A program made the position numbers and the translations under genes. This document shows, piece by piece, positions 1 to 10,900 of a stretch of 64,000 nucleotides of DNA; within the stretch, counting starts at the first letter, position 1; every line of letters starts with the position of its first letter. Below the pieces are notes generated by a model, which saw nothing but the letters and a program-made list of their open reading frames with translations, was not told the DNA's origin and did no database searches. Source of the DNA: Macrocystis pyrifera (taxonomy: Eukaryota > Sar > Phaeophyceae > Laminariales > Laminariaceae); NCBI GenBank assembly GCA_031763025.1, contig JASSKH010000002.1:13881468-13945467 (forward strand), written 5' to 3'.

Positions 1-1000
1 TGTTCATACGAATAGTCAAGCGTAGCTTATATTTCTGAACAAATGCCTCACGAATGAGAAAATTGTCGTATAAGGACGAAACCGAGGAAAACGTCAAGAA
101 TCGGCAAAAAAACGAGAACGAAAAAAAGTCAAAAAATTGACAAAGTTGATCGACCAAAACCCAAAAACATAATGAAACATTCAAAACTGAGCAAGATATT
201 CGCGAAAAACAGATAAAAACGATAAAAAATCGCAAAAATGGGGTAAAGATCGTGAATTCTTCGAAAACGAACATACAAGCGGTGTTTTACGTGCGTCCCC
301 TTCTACAACTCATACGAATATTCAAGCGTAGCTCATAGTTCAGAACAAGCACCTCACGAATGACACCAAAAGCGGACGAAACCGAGGAAAACGTTGAGAA
401 TCGGCAAAAAAAAAAAACGAAAACGAACAAAAAAAAAGCAAAAACAAACAAAAACATTGTTCGATCAAAGATTAAAAAAAAATAGAAAATTATCAAAGCT
501 GAGCGACGTAACCGCAAAAAAAAAAAACGGATAAAAACGATGAAAAAAATCGACAAAATGGGTAAACGTCGTGAAATGTTCGAAAACGAACAGGCAAGCG
601 GTGCTTTACCTGCGTCCCCTTCTGTAAATTCCAGACCATACGTGCGTACTGCGAGCTCACATACGAACAATCACAAAAGCAGGGCGAGACTCTACAGATT
701 AAAGTTTAGAATCAGCAAAAATGCGAAAAATATACAATTTCGAAAAGAAACAGGCGAAAAAATCGAAGAATTCGATCGATCTAAACTCCAACAAAAGGAA
801 AATAATTCCGTAGGTTTACCTAGGGGTTCTATAGCGGAAATTCGAAACTTGCCTGTCTGTCTGTCTGTCTCGGCTCAAAAGGAAACTCCAATCCTCGCAA
901 AGCCTGGTCCCAAACCGCCCCCGACGTTAGCGTGTATACCGTGCGAATCGATAGCGGACACACATACAAGCAGTCTGGGCTAACGTTTTGGTTCAACGGA
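1..1000. repeat. A-rich tandem repeat, unit about 300-320 bp
   Basis: Two clear degraded copies lie head to tail, beginning near 1 and near 302. Both contain the order CATACGAATA, CAAGCGTAGCT, CCTCACGAATGA, GACGAAACCGAGG and a closing GCGTCCCCTTCT. A weaker third copy may follow from about 626. Pieces of the same unit (the AACTGAGCGA and GGGTAAACATCGTGA motifs) recur near 32190-32260 and 33030-33100, so this is a dispersed family as well as a local tandem. A (TGTC)n run sits near 850-872. The strings of Lys and Arg in reading frames here come from A-rich sequence, and I see no gene. Confidence 0.6.
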
Positions 1001-1498
1001 GCTCTGTGTCTTGAGCTACGCGACCCAGCCCCACCCGCAGGACAATCGCTTGTAGACAATCGCTTGTGCCAGAGTCGGTACGAGCAGCGAAATCTTTCGC
1101 AAATTGGCTACAGCGCATCGATCGTAACAAAAGTGAGATAATCTTCTAGAAGCATAGCTCGCTCAGCGCGATTAGTTAACGGCGTTAATGAGGTCGTTGC
1201 ACGACTTGCAAGGTCGCTTCTCGCTGTAGGGTCTTGACCTCATGGGGTTTGCGATATATTCTGTGGCGTTTTATGGCAGGGTCACTTCCTGATCCACACT
1301 AAATCGAATTACTTGCTTTTCAAACAGACAACAACAGCAGCAATTCGGAAGTTCTTGACACTGTGCAAGGTCAAGAACAATTGCTGCTCGATAGGAAAGA
1401 CCCGCAAGCATGGAAGCCCGCGCGCAAAGAGTTGCGAACGCACAGGCACTGATTTCTTCTCGGAGGCACGCCGCGCGCAGCAAGGGTCGGAAGGAGGC
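1001..1498. other. No gene recognised
   Basis: Mixed-composition sequence with short CAG-rich patches near 1325-1345. Neither strand shows a recognisable protein domain, RNA gene or clear repeat boundary. Confidence 0.5.
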
Positions 1499-2160
1499 TG
1501 CTGCTGCGAGAAGGTGTGTCAAACGCCCCCGATTACCGTTCCCTAAATAGCGTAGGTCAACAATTGTTGCAAGGGAAAGACGGCAGTGTTGCGCAACTTT
1601 GGTCCAACAACAGAGTTCTCGGAGCAGGTGCCACCACTACTACTGCTGTACAACATTTCCAGCAGAGCTTCTCCTTCCTGCTTCTCCGTCCCCTCATCAG
1701 CAGGAGAGTGGGCCTGATAACACCACGTGCAGCATGTCTTAGAGGCACAGTCCGAACGTTGTGGACAGGCACGTTCTGCCTACGAGTACTCGTAGAATTG
1801 GGTTTCGCTAGGTAGAACTCAAAGAACCAAAATCGTTATGAAAGGTGCCACCACTACTACTGCTGTACGACATCTGCAGCAGATCTTCTTCTGCTTCTCC
1901 GTCCCCTGATCAGTAGGAGGGTGGGCCAGACAACACCACCTGCACCATATCTTAGGGACACGGCCCGAACGTTGCCGTGGACAGGCACAGTCTGTCTACG
2001 AGTGCTCGTGTAGTTGGGTTCTGTTAGGTACAACTCAAAACAAAAAAACGGTTGATATTTTGCGAATTACAACCGCACCAGCACGAGAAGGCTTCGTTTG
2101 TGTGTGCGTGCACAGAGCCCACCGAGACTAGCATTGGTGCCGTGTGCGTTGAGCGCAGTG
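1499..2160. repeat. Dispersed repeat block, first copy (two ~195-bp subunits)
   Basis: Two direct subunits, about 1627-1822 and 1847-2038, share GGTGCCACCACTACTACTGC, CTTCTCCGTCCCCT, GTGGGCC, the GTCTTAG...GGACAGGCAC segment and the closing GGTACAACTC-like tail. The block ends with a CACCAGCACGAGAAGG...GTGCGTTGAG segment at 2078-2155. The same order (two subunits plus this tail, and the CTGCTGCGAGAAGGTGTGTC segment) is seen at about 29630-30230, so the whole block is duplicated within the window. It shows no coding signature. Confidence 0.65.
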
Positions 2161-3399
2161 GACAAACGTGGCCGAAAAAAACGATTAATCACACACGATG
2201 AAACAGTGACACACACACCTACAGAGAAACTATGAACGAGGCACCCTACTCTCGTACGACTCGTTTCAAAAAGACTTTTTTCCCTTGGAAAACCAAAAAC
2301 ACTCTCTGCAACCAGCAGCAGCAGCGGCAGCAGCAGCAGCGGCAGGACGCAGGACGCCAGGGTCAGCATCGCTGTAGGCTCGGCTTGTCGGTCCAACCCT
2401 TGAACCCTTTGTACACGTACTCGATTTTGGTTTGTATTTCCTAGTTTCCCACCTCGAAATTCGGCAAAATCTGAAGACGAAAAATCTATATGTAGACATG
2501 TCCAACAGAGCTTCTCGTACCAGGTGCCACCACTGTTAATATACCGGGTATTACTTTGTATCAAATGCAGTTTTTTCTGAAATAGTTCACTTTCCTCGTT
2601 TGGCCGCGGGTCTTTTCTCGTGCTTACTGCTGCGGGGCCCGCAGGGGGGCGGCGTGGACAGTACGGTGCAAGCGTTGGCTCCGGCCGGGCTCCGTGACAC
2701 ATGCTCTAGATGGTCAAAGTCACGTAACTCAACAAGAAACTCAGGGGATGGGGTCCCACTTCCGAAACGCCATCTAGGGGTTTGGAAACCTACCCGGATC
2801 TTTATATTTTTAGCTGCATTTTGTTTGTTCTTCTCGCTTCTTGCTGCAACTGCAGCAACAGCAGTACACAGCAGTGCTGCTCGAGCTTGTCCTGCTCGAG
2901 CTGCAGCAGTAGAACGACAGCAGCAACAGGCGTACGAGTTGCTGCTCGAGTTTAATATTGCTCGAGTGTCGCTGGGTGCTGCTGCTCTGCTGCTGAGTGC
3001 TCGTGTGCCCGTGGCTGCTTGGCCACGTCGTGCTCGTGTTCATCTCGTGCTCGGTGCGCTTGAGCAAACGAGTGATCGTGGTCCTGTGTCTTTTTTGCGG
3101 TGCAATAGGCTTGGAAACCTACTCATGTTCGTGCGCTCGAGTGCTGCTCGAGCAGTACGCAGCAGTGCAAGAACAGCAAAACAGGTGCACGAGTGCTGCT
3201 CGAATCGAGTGTTGCTAGGGTGCTGCTGGGTGTTGCTGCTGTTGCTGCTGAGTGTTCGTGTGCTCGTGACTGCTTGGCCACAAGACGTGAGATAAGGCTG
3301 TGTATCCACCACGTACATACCTGGTAGCATTTTTTTAGTATATCGGTGTGGTTCATCATTTATCGGATCTTTGTACAATACCACATATTGCGTTGCGTG
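2161..3399. other. CAG/CTG- and GCTCGAG-rich sequence, no gene recognised
   Basis: Contains a CAG-rich patch at 2318-2345 and, from about 2830 to 3290, dense GCTGCTCGAG and GAGTGCTGCTCG motifs in both orientations. The long open frames across this stretch (Cys/Leu/Ala/Val-rich on one strand, Ser/Gln/Thr-rich on the other) are what such trinucleotide-rich DNA gives by composition. Element A begins at 3400. Confidence 0.5.
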
Positions 3400-3743
3400 T
3401 GTGATAGAGTACCTTGATTTGTAGTTAATATACCAACCATCAGTAGGGGCCGTTAGATATTATTATTCCGGTTGGATCTTACTCCTTTTACCGTGTGGAA
3501 TAAAATATTTCGTATTTGTAGTATTTGATACCCAGGCTAGTATTCCTTCGTACATGTACGTACCCCGTTAACTGTTTGGAATAAGATATTTGTATTTGCT
3601 AAAAGGATACGCAGGCTAGTATCTAAGTAGCCGAGGGGACGGAGATGTACGCGTGTGGTATGTTCGTACGCCAAGTTTTACGGGGTGTTGTACTATTGAC
3701 GTTGAGGGTGACGCATGCAACCTTGCCAGTAGATTATAGCCGG

Positions 3744-3772
3744 TTGAAGCCAGATGATACTTCTGGCTTCAA
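3744..3772 (+). promoter_or_regulatory. Conserved LTR hairpin
   Basis: TTGAAGCCAGA and TCTGGCTTCAA form a perfect 11-bp stem with a 7-base loop, about 70 bases upstream of the AATAAA. The 29 bases are unchanged in the 3' LTR (17306-17334), although the LTRs around them have diverged. It could be an RNA structure near the transcript 3' end, but its role is not known. Confidence 0.6.
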
Positions 3773-3841
3773 AAACCATCTGCTTCCCCCCCCCCTCCCT
3801 TCTCACTCTTCTCGATTGCCGCTTCGAGCAAGCTTCGCATC

Positions 3842-3847
3842 AATAAA
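3842..3847 (+). promoter_or_regulatory. AATAAA polyadenylation signal in 5' LTR of element A
   Basis: AATAAA within the sequence CAATAAAATAAG. The same signal is at 17404-17409 in the 3' LTR, where it would serve to end the element transcript. Confidence 0.5.
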
Positions 3848-3961
3848 ATAAGAGAACGCCAATACGAACTAGGTCTGAGTTTGACCAAGCACAGACACCT
3901 GTGCCACACCTGTTCTGTGGATCATCATCTCTTGGAACCCTTACCACTCTCCCACATCACA

Positions 3962-6400
3962 TTTGGCGGCGTCGAAAGGGCTACATCTCTGCTCGTGGCC
4001 ATCGCCTCGACCTGTTCTTCGAGCCTTCTCCCCCCTTTGGGTGTGAGCCTTCCTCCTTTTTTTGTTTTGGCATGAGTCGAGTCACTGTATTTTAGAGTAC
4101 TTTGTATTTCTTCCTTTTTTTTCCTGTCTTTGTCTTTCTGTCTATCAGCGTTCGCGTTCTCCTCTGGGTAGCACCGCAATGTAACGCAACGCGCGCGCGT
4201 TGCGCCCGCCTGTAGAGACGACCGCCGTAGCGCGCGCGCCTGTTATATAGCTTGCGCCTTCGCGTCCGTGCGTTTCCAATGATCGATCCGTCTGACGAGC
4301 TTTCCGGAGTGATTTCACCACAGATCATCCTTTTTCATGAAGCTATTTATAGTTTGGGTTTAGATGACGAACCAATATAGAAGTCGCTGAAATGCACATC
4401 TCTGTTGCCGACGCAAAGAAGCTCATGTCGACACCAACAGCGACTATCGCTGCGTTGAACGCTTACTCGCTCCAAGTATCAAAATTGAAGACCAAAACTA
4501 CTCAGCCGTACACACCCACAGAGCCGACCGACGCTTGTAGCCCATACGATTTTTCATTTAACGTATCCCCGCGATGAGGCCTTACAGGAGTTTGTTTGCG
4601 AACCCCCGGCATATTGTTGTCCACATCACAGTGATTTTGCGTATGTAATGTACAGGCTGCAGTTACCTCACCCGCTTCCACCCACGGCCCTAATCGCTCC
4701 GTCCACAAATGATGAGTTGGATAACACACGGTTTGACGACGCTATATTTTTGTCCGATTTCCCTCTGACAGAGCACGCAGTTCATTGGTGTTCGTTAAGC
4801 CTTGATGGGCTTGAAAATTACCTAGACTTCGTAGGTACCGCGTCACAGAGAAACCCTGAACGCAGTGCCCCCGCCTCCCTCACCAATCTAGTGGAACCTC
4901 ACGATTGTGACGTTTGAGAGAGCATATTTTGCACCGATGAAGCATGTGACGCCTTCGTAAAATACTACTCTCTCTGCTTTTCACTTCGCAATGAAAGTAT
5001 ATTTTTGGACACAGGTCCCCTGAGTGATGAACATTTGACGAAAGATACGTAAATTCTTGTCGTCCTAATCGCACTTTTTTCAGATTTGCCAAAATACACA
5101 GGTCCCCTGAGTGATGATTTGTTTTTACGAAACATACGTAAATTCTAGTCGTCCTAATCCCACTTTTTTCAGATTTGCCAATATACGTAGGTCCCCTGAG
5201 TGATGATTATTTTTACGAAACATACGTAAATTCTAGTCGTCCTAATCGCACTTTTTTTCGGATTTGCCAAAATACGTAGGTCCCCTGAGTGATGATTTGT
5301 TTTACGAAACATACGTAAATTCCAGTCGTCCGAACCGCATTTGTTTTCAGATTTGCCAAAATAGGCAGGTCCTCTGCGTGATGCACTTTTCGACGAAACA
5401 TACGTAAATTTTAGTCGTCCTAATCGATCGCATTTTTTTTTTCGGCTTTGCCAAAACACGCAAGTCCCCCGTGTGTGTACTGTTCGACGAAACATACGTA
5501 AATTGTAGTCGTCCTAATCGCATTTTTTTTTCGGCTTTGCCGGAACACGCAGGTCCCCTGAGTAATGCACTCTTCGACGAAACATACGTAAATTGTAGTT
5601 GTCCGAATCGCATTTTTTTTTCAGACTTTCCAAATCACGCAAGCCCCCCGAGTGATGTACTTTTCGACGAAACATAGGTAAATTCCCGTCGCCCTAATCG
5701 CATTTTTTTTTTTTCAGACTTGCCGAAACATGTAAATCCCCCGAATGACAATTTTTTCGACGAAACACACGTAAATTCCAGCCGTCCTAATCGCATTTTG
5801 TTTCGAGATTTGCACACTTTTGCAGCTTTGGAGAACTATGACGAAATTTTCAACTATACACTATTAATTTTGGACAGGCATAATCGCATTTTGTTTCCAG
5901 AATAGCACACTTGTACAACTTTGGGTGAATATGGTGGAATTTTCGGCGACAAGAGAGTAATTTTGAGCCGTCCAAATAGCATTTTCTTTCTCGATTTGCA
6001 CGCTTTTGCAGCCTTAAATAAATGTGACGGAATTTTAAACGGTACGACTGGGATTTTGGGCCGTGCTGAAGGTAATGTTTTTCTGGATACAAATTCAGCC
6101 CAACCTTTGACAACTAGTAACACATTTCGCGACGAAGAAGACGCGAACACCAGCAGAGTTAATCGGTCTCTGAGTCTGACAGTAAACGACAGCGGTCTTC
6201 AGATACAGAGTGAACAATTGGAGGATGATTTTACCGCGAGCTTTGTTTTTGAATCACAAAGCGAGTCGAGTACATGTTTGGTAGGGTACCCTCTTCCACC
6301 CGTTAGACGGACACCATCTTCCCGTGCCCCCCCTCCTCCGGACTTTTGTCTCGTGTTTGATTATTTTTCAGCGCCCCCCCCCCCCTTCCTCTCTCGGGTA
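3962..6400 (+). other. Long leader of element A with weak extra coding potential
   Basis: About 2.4 kb lies between the LTR and the gag-like region, unusually long for this group. Plus-strand frames around 4390-4920 and 5900-6300 read like old protein sequence (mixed composition, Asp/Glu/Ser/Thr-rich, not low-complexity), separated by the 88-bp tandem repeat. They match no family I recognise. The leader of element C is also long (about 3 kb) but I see no shared sequence. Confidence 0.4.
5014..5815 (+). repeat. Tandem repeat, unit 87-90 bp, about nine copies, in the leader of element A
   Basis: Units start near 5014, 5101, 5190, 5279, 5368, 5461, 5550, 5640 and 5733. Each reads GGTCCCCTGAGTGATG, then GACGAAACATACGTAAATT, then GTCGTCCTAATCGCA, a T-run and GATTTGCCAAAA. 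More degraded units continue to about 6080. On the plus strand a unit can encode a 29-residue peptide repeat with the core DETYVN...RPNRIFF. Because unit length varies by one or two bases, I cannot say whether it was ever translated. Confidence 0.85.
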
Positions 6401-6769
6401 TGCGACTCCCGCCCTCCCAAACCAGCCTGGGCACGGGTCCTTTTTTCACCCCCTCCAGTAAGAAACCCCCGGGCCAGTCCGCGTCGTTCGAGAAACCCAA
6501 GATACAGTTGCGAGCCAACGGAGTGTCTCTACACTCCGTGACTCCAGCCAAGTCCACAGAAGTGTCTTTACATTTTCCCTTCATACGGGTCGACAAGGTC
6601 GTATCTTTGTACCTCCTTCCTTCACCGAGCACGAGCGGGACCACCTCAGCCCATCTAAAACCAGGTTTAAACCAAAGCACCAACTCAGACAACAGTGCAC
6701 CCACACGAACGGAGGACACACAGGGTCACACGCAGACGCCACACCATGCCGCGCTAACCTTTGCTACCA

Positions 6770-8220
6770 CATGGATGACAGCTCCCCTAAGCTCCTGCCC
6801 CCCCCAAAAAACAACGCAATCTCCATTGCACCACTACCTCCACAGTGTCCAGCGACCCCGACATCCCTGCTCACCAATGCAACCTCCATTGCAGCCCAGG
6901 CCCCTCCGCTTCCAACGGCGCCCGGCCTCGTACTCTCCATTGCACCAGTGCAGGCTCCAACACCCGTACCAAACAGCATGATCCCCACTACATCGGTACT
7001 CTCTCAACACCCAGTCGCTCCCACTTCCACACCGGTCACCCCCACTCCCACACCAGTCCCCCTTGTCGCAACTCCCACTACGCCCCAAACCACTGCAGCT
7101 TGTGCCCACGACTTTGATGTCAACCGCAAGTACATCGACTTGGACTATCGAAAATTGGAGCTCATCGACCCACTCCCTTTTCCCGCGGGAACCGACGACT
7201 GTGTAGGAGTTCAACAACTCATAGCTAGCGCCAATCTTGAATTGGAGGACATTCTCTCACGCTGTGACGACTCCCCGGACGGTATTCTAGACTCCCTGCG
7301 TTGGACACCAGGATGGATCACCCCGCTTCACCGGTGTTTCCGGATAGAAATCAAGACAAACACCAACTCCCCGTTGTCCCTCCTTATCAACAACACTTTT
7401 AAGCAGGTGCGCGATCACCTTCGGGAGAAGGATAATGCTGACCCGTCTGCCTTTCGCTTACTCTTGAGTCTGTTGAGCACGCACTTTGACCACGGCGATC
7501 AAGGCCGCGCATTCGGGCAGCTTCAGGCGTTCGGAGTACCAACGGGCACGGTGTATTCAATTTATTTGCGGGCTTTGAGGGAGTTGACATCCGTGGTGCA
7601 AGGTTCTGAAAAGGTCTTTAAGCTTAGCGATGCCATGGTGCTAGAGGTAGTGCGGACAAGTGTTAGCAGACGGTTCCTGCTTTGACTCCGGTATCGTACC
7701 CGAGTGAATTGATGACTGCGGTAGAACCTTCCCCTTCGATCCCGGCCATGTGGCAGGCTCATGAAGTGTACGCCACGAGTAACACACCTACCATAAATGG
7801 CAAAAATATTCTTCTTATACCTCCCCCGGAGGCCCCACGACGTTTTCGTCGTCCCCGCCGTCATCGGCTCCTGCTCAGCAGACCCGTTCGCGCAATCATC
7901 CCAACCCAAACCAACAAGGCTCCCAACGCAACCCCTACGTCATGAACGTCTCTACGTCCCCAGACACTGACCCTTTCCCTCTGGGTTACAACCACTGGTC
8001 TCTCGAACACTTCGATGAAGTGTACATGGTGTCTACCACGTTTTCGACCACCGGCCCCCCTCTCTGGAGTCCTCTCCTTGGCGCTACTGCCAGAGCGACT
8101 GCTCTTCGCACATGGCGTGGCGTATGTCTCAACTGCAGCGGAGAGGACCACAGCGTCAAAACGTGTCAAAGTCCCTTCATAAACAAGTCACGTGTGCTCA
8201 ATCCCGGCTCGACCAGATAA
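6770..8220 (+). pseudogene. Gag-like region of element A (capsid-like part and zinc knuckle)
   Basis: After a Pro/Thr/Ser-rich N-terminal stretch, the plus strand encodes a helical, Leu-rich segment (about 7110-7640) with the feel of a retrotransposon capsid domain: repeated Leu/Phe heptads and a segment reading FRLLLSLLSTHFDHGDQG. Near 8120-8170 there is a zinc knuckle of the C-x2-C-x4-H-x4-C type (CLNCSGEDHSVKTC), which in Gag binds nucleic acid. Position before NADAR, protease and RT fits Gag. The remnant is broken. The capsid assignment rests on position and helix character, since I could not run a profile search. Confidence 0.55.
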
Positions 8221-8229
8221 ACGACGGAG

Positions 8230-9790
8230 GCTACGCTTTTCAACAGTGGCAACAACGTATGCTCTGATACCGTCGGGGACAATATGAACGTCATGCTCAC
8301 CGGAACTCGAACTCTTATCCCAAGCGTTGCAACTCGAGGGGACACAACTCTGCCGGCAATTCCAATAACAACCGCCGATCCAACTCCCATTCTAAAAACG
8401 AGCGCTCCCACGGCAACTCTAACCGTACTGCAGGCTCCCAGTGGACCAACTACTCTCCCAATAACAAACAATCTCGGGATAGTTCGGCACAGTAACTCAC
8501 CCCCCCCTCCCCTCAAGGGCCTCCTTCATCTGCCCTCACCGTTACCGGTCCCACAACCCAGACCTCCACTCCCCCAGCTAACATGCGCCTCGGCCCCTCA
8601 CAACATGGAGGAAGTAAAAAATCCCTGCAACCGGGCACCTTCCGTACTAACTGACCAGCCGATGGTGAAGACTCGCTCGCCACTTCACCAGCGGCACTAC
8701 ACGCGACCGCACCGGGTACCTCTAAAGATTCTCGGACAGCGTATTTTGCTGGAGCCGCTGGCTCTACATACTCTCCCGACCCCCCCCCCCCCCTTGCCCC
8801 CCCCCCTCCTAACCTATCTTATATATCAACCACTCCATCTAGGGTTGGCCCCCTTGTTCAAGCAGTTGGTTTGAGGTGTGGGCAGGAGGAGGTGGGCACA
8901 CCGAGCACTCCCTCACCGCTCCCCTCGGTGTCCCCACTCGATGCGCGACGCCGCGCCTTGCCCGACAGTGCCGAAATTTGTGCGGATCTTGCCAATCTTG
9001 TGGGCGACACGACAACAACGGCCAACGGCGGTATCCACTCCCTCTCCGGCTCTGTTTCCCCCCCAGGATGCAGCTCACCCTTCATGCGACTCGCCGGACA
9101 CCTCACAGCGCTTCGCGCTTGGTGCAAGTAATGTCTGCCTGGTAGGTGAAAACCCGACATGCTCCGTCCCGGCATTGCAGGGATGCGAGGGTCTATGGTC
9201 ATACGACTACGGCCATGCATGAGATCGAGTACATCTCTCCTATCGAGTACACCCCCCCAGGACCATCGACCCCTGACTCGTCTACGTCGTCTGACCAACG
9301 ATGTCATCGGCGCACGTCATACAGCGTCCGCCGATCCCGGACAGTCCATTCTACGACCTGCGTTGGTTCCACAGGTTCTCCCGGACTCGTAGCTGCCCGC
9401 CCCGTGCTGACCACACCACTGTCCCTGGGCCCAAGGGACAGTTTTCCCGCGGACTCATCCGCGGAAGACTCGACCAAGTCACCAAAATTATGCCAGGAGT
9501 CACCTGTGCCGGCACCCACGCCCCGGTCACGGACTACTACAGGTACCGCACGTTCTTCCGAGTTTCTCCCTCCTCCGCATACATTAAATGCCGCTAGCAG
9601 GGACTCCTAGGGTGCTTCGTCACGACCGTCACGCCGGCACGTACATCTTCCCGGAGCCTCGACACGATCGACCTCACTCCACACGTCTTCGGGGACCAAA
9701 GCCGTTTTTTTTCCCACGCGCTCCCCGACAACGTCTCACACCACGTCTCCCCCCCCACTCCCCCCGACCCTGAACCCCTCCCAAAATATA
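8230..9790 (+). pseudogene. Pro/Ser/Thr-rich linker between gag and NADAR, element A
   Basis: About 1.5 kb coding for Pro/Thr/Ser-rich low-complexity protein with no recognisable fold. The stretch around 8870-8920 (frame reading LRCGQEEVGTPS) has a counterpart in element C near 53010 (LRCGREEAKTPS), so the linker is shared by both elements. The piece 9067-9262 also occurs, about 97% identical, inside the giant palindrome at 40833-41027. Confidence 0.5.
9419..9441 (+). promoter_or_regulatory. Conserved small hairpin upstream of NADAR, element A
   Basis: CTGTCCCT and AGGGACAG form an 8-bp stem with a 7-base loop. Element C has the same stem with a different 8-base loop at 53336-53359, at a comparable distance before its NADAR domain. 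It could be a structured RNA signal at the gag-pol boundary or only conserved coding sequence. Confidence 0.4.
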
Positions 9791-9796
9791 TATTTT

Positions 9797-10234
9797 TTGG
9801 ACCAATCGTCGGTCTTCTCTCAGTGGTACCCTTCGACGTTCACCGTCAACAACGAGCAATACAACTGCGAGGAACAGTACTTAATGTCGGAGAAGACCAA
9901 GCTTTTCGGCGACACAGCAGCTTGCCGGAAGATCATGTCCTCTCCGAATCCCGCACAACAAAAACACCTCAGCCGCTCCGTCTCCAATTTTAACCAAGAG
10001 ATTTGGGCACAGCATCGGTACGACATTGTTTTCAAGGGCAACCTCGCCAAGTTCTCGGCTCCCCCCTTACTACAACTCGTAGACACCGGTAACAAGTTCC
10101 TCGCCGAAGCAAGCCCTCACGATCTCGTCTGGGGCATCGGCTTCCGGTCTGACGATAAGCGAGCTTTTCAACCTCTACACTCGCCGGGACTCAACCTGTT
10201 GGGCGACATCCTCATGAAGATTCGCCACCAGCTT
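9797..10234 (+). CDS. NADAR domain (YbiA-like), element A
   Basis: About 146 residues match the NADAR family along their whole length. They open with SSVFSQWYP, followed by a YNCEEQYLMSEK stretch (family pattern: Ser/Cys-x-Glu-x-Tyr...Lys), a central conserved Trp (EIWAQHRY), a KF motif, then TGNKFLAEASPHDLVWGIG and GLNLLGDILMKIR. The family is represented by E. coli YbiA and by NADAR partners of DarT1-type toxins; known members cleave N-glycosidic bonds of riboflavin intermediates or remove ADP-ribose from guanine in nucleic acid. The Glu, Trp, Asp-x-x-Trp-Gly and Asn-Leu-Leu-Gly positions expected in the active-site pocket are visible. The domain lies between gag and the retropepsin. Fold assignment is firm; the reaction in a retroelement is unknown. 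Confidence 0.85.
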
Positions 10235-10486
10235 GACCCCCCCCCCCCTCCACTCCCGCCCTCTCTCCGCGCTTCTCGCGTCTCACCCTCCGAAAATGGG
10301 ATTCACGAAATCAGTGCAACCGTTCCGTCTCCCACCGTGCCCTCCGCACTGGAACACCTGCTGCCCCCCTTTCTCCCTGAAGCCACTCCTCCGCACACAT
10401 TGGTCTCTGCCATTTAGTCCGGAGCTGTTCTTCCCCTTGCATTTCTCTCCCTCATTGCCGAACATGGACCGGGTCTCTCGAGCGAC

Positions 10487-10900
10487 ATGGTTACCGTCGA
10501 CGACGCCTCCTTCGCGATCAGGATCAACGTACACAGTGGACCCTCCGCGTCCAACCGCTACGGCCTAGTAGCTCTCCTGGACACCGACTCCCCCCGGACC
10601 TTCATCTCCGCTGAAGCTTGGACCCGTGAGAAGCGCAACAATGCTGCGTCGGACATCTGTGAACGACACCCTTCTCCTCGTTCCTGGGGCGGCTTTGGTA
10701 AATCCATTCCGCTCCTCACTTCGATTTCCGTCCGACTCAGCATCCAGTTCTTGTACGACAGCACTCCCTCCGCCGAGCTCGCCGTATGGGCGTGCATCGT
10801 GCCGCATGGAACTATGCAATACCCCGTTCTACTGGGACGTGATAGCTGGATACGTTTCGAACAACGCACGTACTCCACCCTGCTCCGCCTCCCCTCGCGA
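10487..10900 (+). pseudogene. Retropepsin-like protease region, element A
   Basis: Reads VDDASFAIRINVHSG, then a hydrophobic-hydrophobic-Asp-Thr motif region (LVALLDT), and about 80 residues later YPVLLGRDSW, the Leu-Gly-Arg-Asp motif that closes the retropepsin fold. It corresponds in position and sequence to the DTGS-bearing protease of element C. In the family it processes Gag-Pol. Confidence 0.7.

Larger units (their letters stand above)
3400..3961 (+). repeat. 5' LTR of element A
   Basis: 562 bp, beginning TGTGATAGAGTACC and ending CCCACATCACA. It is matched over most of its length by 16961-17503. It carries a perfect 11-bp-stem hairpin at 3744-3772, a poly-C/T run and an AATAAA polyadenylation signal at 3842-3847. 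The internal region follows at once with TTTGGCGGCGTCG, the likely primer-binding site area; I did not identify the matching tRNA. Confidence 0.9.

Noticed and set aside
287-670. Long minus-strand open frame rich in Phe
   Set aside because: It is the complement of the A-rich tandem repeat; composition alone explains it.
2600-3295. 231-residue plus-strand open frame rich in Leu/Ala/Arg/Ser
   Set aside because: Runs through GCTGCTCGAG repeats; no domain and repeat-driven composition.
5169-5815. Minus-strand repeat-protein frames (FTYVSSK motif)
   Set aside because: Antisense to the leader tandem repeat of a plus-strand element; unit length drifts, so frames do not persist.
5014-5815. CRISPR-like array of spaced repeats
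   Set aside because: The whole 88-bp unit is repeated, so there are no unique spacers, and it lies inside a eukaryotic LTR element.
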